Below, in pieces: positions 60,995 through 64,000 of a stretch of 64,000 nt of DNA (position 1 is the first letter of the stretch; each line of letters begins with the position of its first letter). The position numbers and the translations under genes are program-made. Origin of the DNA: Embleya sp049739465 (GTDB taxonomy: Bacteria > Actinomycetota > Actinomycetes > Streptomycetales > Streptomycetaceae); the NCBI RefSeq assembly GCF_049739465.1, contig NZ_JBMHHY010000019.1:124001-188000 (forward strand), given 5' to 3'. The notes beneath the pieces were generated by a model. That model was not told where the DNA came from and ran no database searches. It saw nothing but the letters and a program-made list of their open reading frames with translations.

Positions 60995-63322
60995 TTGTCA
61001 AACGCCGAATTGCGATACGAGCAGGAATTCGTCGACGTGCTGTACGCGCGCCTCGCGGACCTGCGCGCCCGGGCGGAGGCCGCCGTGACGGGCGCGCTCG
61101 GGCGCGAGCACGACGGCACCCGGCAGGCGCGCGTCGAGCGGGACATCGCCGTGTTCGAGTATTCGAGCCTGCTCGCGGCGTTCGACGCCGGTGCGAACGG
61201 CCTGTGCTTCGGGCGATTGTTGTTCCGCGACGGCGCCGATCATCACATCGGCAGGATCGGTATCCGCCGCGACGACGCCGAGCACACCCCGATGGTCGTC
61301 GACTGGCGTGCCGACGTGGCCCGGCCGTTCTATCTGGCGACCGGGCACACCCCGATGGGCCTGCGACGCCGGCGGCACATCACCACGTCCGGGCAGCGGA
61401 TCACCGCGCTGCACGACGAGATCCTCGACCTCACGGACGACACCCGCACCGGCTTCGAGGGCTCGGACGCCGACGCGGTGCTGCTCGCGTCGCTCGACGC
61501 GGCCCGCACCGGGCGCATGCACGACATCGTGCAGACCATCCGGGCCGAGCAGGATCGCATCATCCGTGCGCCGCACCGCGGCGTCCTCGTGGTCGAGGGC
61601 GGCCCGGGTACCGGCAAGACGGTCGTCGCGCTGCACCGCGCGGCGTACCTGCTGTACGCGAACCGCGAGCAGCTGACCCGCCGCGTCGTACTCGTGGTCG
61701 GCCCCAACCCCGCCTTCCTCGGCTACATCGAGGACGTCCTGCCCTCACTCGGCGAGACGGGCGTGCAATTCGCCACACCCGGCGAGTTGTTCCCCGGCAT
61801 CACCGCGACCGCCGTCGACCCGCCGGAGGCCGCCGAGGTCAAGGGCCGGGCCGCGATGGCCGAGGTGATCGCCCGCTTCGTGGCCGACCGACAGGCGGTG
61901 CCCGAGACGCCGTTGGTGATCGAGCACGACGACGGCGACCTGTTCCTCGACGCGGGGATCGCGCAGGCCGCCCGGAGCGCGGCGCGCGCAACCCTGTTGC
62001 CGCACAACCTGGCCCGTCCGGCGTTCGCGTCGCGCGTGATCGACGGCCTTACCGAGCAGTTGGTCGACCGGCTCGGCGCCGACCCGTTCGGCGGGCCGAA
62101 CTTCCTCGGCTCTGGGGAGATCGCGCAGTTGGCGATGTCGGTCGCCGAGAATCCGGCCGTCCAGGCGGCCGTCGACGAGCTGTGGCCGCGCCTGACCCCG
62201 CAGGGGCTGCTCACGGACTACCTTGCCGAACCGGTCTACCTGTCCGACGAGGACGCCGCGGCGGTCCGGCGTCCGGCCGCGTACGACCCGGTCTTCGGAG
62301 CCCGGACGTCCGGCGAATGGACGGTGGCCGACGTGCCATTGCTCGACGAGGCCGCCGAACTCCTGGGCACGGACGACTCGTTGGCGCGAGCCGCGGCGAC
62401 GGCCGAGCACCGCCGGCGGATCGCGTACGCCCAGGGCGTGCTCGACCTGTCGTACGGCTCGCGCACGCAGGAGTTCGAGGATCGCGACGACGAGGACTCC
62501 GAAGTGCTGAGCGCCCACGACCTCGTGGACGCCGAGCGCCTTGCCGAACGCCAGGAGGAGCTCGACCACCGCACCTCCGCGCAGCGCGCGGCGGCGGATC
62601 GCACCTGGGCGTACGGCCACATCGTGGTCGACGAGGCCCAGGAACTCTCGGCGATGGCCTGGCGGTTGCTGATGCGGCGCAGCCCCACCCGGTCGATGAC
62701 CCTGGTCGGCGACCCCGCGCAGGCCTCGGAGCCGGGCGGGTGCGGCTCGTGGGAGCGCATCCTGGTGCCCTATGTCGAGGGCCGCTGGGAGCGGGTCCGG
62801 CTGGGTGTGAACTACCGTACGCCAACCGAGATCATGGAGGTCGCGGCGGACGTCATGCGCGCCGTGGACCCGGGGTTCGAGCCACCGGACTCGGTGCGCT
62901 CGACCGGCGTGAAACCGTGGTCGCGGCACACCGCGGACCTGCCGGCGACCGTGGCGTGGGCGGTCGACCACGAGGAGGGCGCCCGGCGGGCGGAGCCGGG
63001 GAGGGGAACCGGCGGCGACGATTCGCAGGTTTCGGCCCAAGGGCGCCTCGCCGTGATCGCGCCGCGCGAGCTGATCGATGCGCTGGCGGCGGCGATCCCG
63101 CGCGCCGAACGAGGCGTCGAGCCGGACCTGACCCGGCCGTTGGTGCTGCTCGACCCCAAGCAGGCCAAGGGCCTGGAGTTCGACGCCGTGATCGTCGTGG
63201 AGCCGGCCGCGTTCGCCCTGGCCGACCTGTATGTGGCGCTGACCCGGGCAACGCAGCGGCTCGGCGTCGTGCACACCCGCGACCTCCCGCCGGGGCTCAC
63301 CGGTCTCGCCCAGGCGGGGTGA
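60995..63322 (+). CDS. helR: HelD/HelR-type RNA polymerase-recycling ATPase
   Basis: A 775-residue superfamily 1 helicase-like motor that removes stalled or rifamycin-bound RNA polymerase from DNA. It has the N-terminal coiled-coil arm (YEQEFVDVLYARLADLRARAEAA), the HelD-specific insertion GRIGIRRDDAEHTPMVVDWRADVARPFY, Walker A GVLVVEGGPGTGKTVVALHRAAYLLY near residue 200, motif II HIVVDEAQELSAM, and LVLLDPKQAKGLEFDAVIVVEP near the end. Translation starts at TTG 60995, with TGGAG 5 nt upstream. HelR proteins in Streptomyces are known to give rifampicin tolerance; the inducible element described for them was not identified here with certainty. Confidence 0.9.
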   Translation: MSNAELRYEQEFVDVLYARLADLRARAEAAVTGALGREHDGTRQARVERDIAVFEYSSLLAAFDAGANGLCFGRLLFRDGADHHIGRIGIRRDDAEHTPMVVDWRADVARPFYLATGHTPMGLRRRRHITTSGQRITALHDEILDLTDDTRTGFEGSDADAVLLASLDAARTGRMHDIVQTIRAEQDRIIRAPHRGVLVVEGGPGTGKTVVALHRAAYLLYANREQLTRRVVLVVGPNPAFLGYIEDVLPSLGETGVQFATPGELFPGITATAVDPPEAAEVKGRAAMAEVIARFVADRQAVPETPLVIEHDDGDLFLDAGIAQAARSAARATLLPHNLARPAFASRVIDGLTEQLVDRLGADPFGGPNFLGSGEIAQLAMSVAENPAVQAAVDELWPRLTPQGLLTDYLAEPVYLSDEDAAAVRRPAAYDPVFGARTSGEWTVADVPLLDEAAELLGTDDSLARAAATAEHRRRIAYAQGVLDLSYGSRTQEFEDRDDEDSEVLSAHDLVDAERLAERQEELDHRTSAQRAAADRTWAYGHIVVDEAQELSAMAWRLLMRRSPTRSMTLVGDPAQASEPGGCGSWERILVPYVEGRWERVRLGVNYRTPTEIMEVAADVMRAVDPGFEPPDSVRSTGVKPWSRHTADLPATVAWAVDHEEGARRAEPGRGTGGDDSQVSAQGRLAVIAPRELIDALAAAIPRAERGVEPDLTRPLVLLDPKQAKGLEFDAVIVVEPAAFALADLYVALTRATQRLGVVHTRDLPPGLTGLAQAG

Positions 63323-63567
63323 CCAGGGGCGGTACCGGCGAGGTGGCCGCGGCGCACCTCGGGGCGTCTGCGTCGAGGCCGGCGTGGCCGTGCTCGCGCG
63401 CAGTGCGCGGCGCGGCCACGCGGTACTGCGGGTGGTCCCGGCCGGTGGTGAATCGGCCGGGACTCGGCCTCGTTCGGCCGACACCGTCTCCCTCTGTCGG
63501 GGTGTTCGCCCGCCCGGTGCCGGTGTCGATCTCCGCGAGTACCCGGGCCGGTTCGGCACCGACCTTC
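63323..63567. other. convergent intergenic region, no gene seen
   Basis: About 245 bp between helR and the leftward TIGR03084-type gene. It contains GC-rich inverted repeats near 63381-63420 that may terminate both genes. Nothing else is seen. Confidence 0.3.
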
Positions 63568-64000
63568 TCAAAGGAACACGCGCGCGATCTCCAGCCACTT
63601 CCGCGCGTCCGCACCGACCGCCGTGAGGTCGGTCTCGGCTCGGGGCCTGCGTTGGGTGACGCGGAGGCAGAAGTCGAGGGCGCTGCCCTGGACCCGTTGC
63701 GTCGCATGCTCCGGGCCCCACGCCCAGGTCCGGCCGTCGGGACCGGTCAGCTCGACGCGGAACGGCTCTGCCGGAGCCGGAAGTCGGGCGGCGTGGAAGG
63801 ACAACTCTCGTCCTGCCATGCCCAAGGAGGCCACCTGCCGGAGCCGACTCGTCGGACGGCGTGCGACACCCAGTGCATCGAAGATGTCCTGCCCGTGGGC
63901 CCACACTTCCATCAGTCGAAGCGGTGCCATGAGCGCTGCGCTCACCTGCGATCCGTACCAGGGAAACCCTTGATCCCGCGGTACGTCACCCAGCGCCGCC
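63568..64000 (-). CDS. TIGR03084 family metal-binding protein, 5'-truncated by window edge
   Basis: The frame is open to the right edge of the window, so the N-terminus with its His ligands lies outside. The visible 144 residues match the DinB/maleylpyruvate isomerase-like TIGR03084 type: DQGFPWYGSQVSAALMAPLRLMEVWAHGQDIFDALGV (helix with a metal-binding His in AHGQD), then PFRVELTGPDGRTWAWGPE and SALDFCLRVTQRR in the C-terminal domain. Homologues are thought to use mycothiol or related thiols. No neighbour is visible to suggest the substrate. Confidence 0.85.
   Translation of the reverse strand, partial: AALGDVPRDQGFPWYGSQVSAALMAPLRLMEVWAHGQDIFDALGVARRPTSRLRQVASLGMAGRELSFHAARLPAPAEPFRVELTGPDGRTWAWGPEHATQRVQGSALDFCLRVTQRRPRAETDLTAVGADARKWLEIARVFL

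Overview
The window is about 64 kb of very GC-rich DNA with the strong third-position GC bias, GTG/TTG starts and purine-rich ribosome binding sites of a mycelial actinomycete. A Streptomycetaceae member (Streptomyces, Kitasatospora, Embleya or Yinghuangia type) is the best guess, because of the many small secreted proteins, the secreted M1 and collagenase peptidases, the dense AraC/TetR/LysR/GntR regulators, DUF5937 and DUF3995 proteins and a HelR-type helicase. I see no rRNA, no tRNA and no CRISPR array. Most of the region looks like accessory chromosome arm rather than core, apart from argG at the left edge, the YrdC-family gene and the helicases.

Layout. 0-10 kb: the 3' part of argG, then a secreted collagenase (M9), a secreted M1 aminopeptidase, a small secreted protein, a DUF5937 winged-helix regulator, an S41 peptidase with an apparent frameshift in its signal peptide, and a methyltransferase. 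10-17 kb: a carboxylic acid reductase with a divergent LysR regulator and a convergent DHA2-type exporter. 17-23 kb: a hypothetical protein, a GNAT acetyltransferase, a UvrD-like helicase, a small secreted protein with a DasR-like site upstream, and an aminotransferase/GntR divergon. 23-33 kb: a seven-gene leftward operon, probably catabolic: ATP-dependent hydantoinase/oxoprolinase subunits A and B, an ACS-family transporter, an isochorismatase-fold protein lacking its catalytic Cys, a Kbl-like oxoamine synthase, an SDR and an MmsA-like CoA-acylating aldehyde dehydrogenase. 33-39 kb: secreted proteins, then a three-gene rightward unit of ACP, ketosynthase and WS/DGAT-type acyltransferase, and a degenerate Fic/Doc-type toxin-antitoxin pair.

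39-50 kb is the most rearranged part: two small secreted proteins and a ricin-B lectin, a multiply frameshifted pseudogene, a dispersed 132-bp repeat, an orphan Cas3 of the type I-G architecture (C-terminal HD), a self-deleted IS5-family element, and a regulator cassette (NTF2-like, AraC, DUF5937) closed on its right by a second fragment of the same IS, then a second toxin-antitoxin pair. 50-64 kb: a methyltransferase-like gene divergent from a CPD photolyase, an aldo/keto reductase, an esterase/TetR divergon and a TetR/DUF3995 divergon with clear palindromic operators, a PEBP-SRPBCC fusion, a YrdC-family protein, a second AraC regulator, HelR, and the 3' part of a TIGR03084-type protein at the right edge.

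The strongest leads for something undescribed are the 23-33 kb catabolic operon, the ACP/KS/WS-DGAT unit, and a composite operator (14 bp, 4-bp gap, 7 bp) found near both DUF5937 regulator genes 42 kb apart. Short perfect tandem duplications (13-24 bp period) recur in many intergenic regions of the window.
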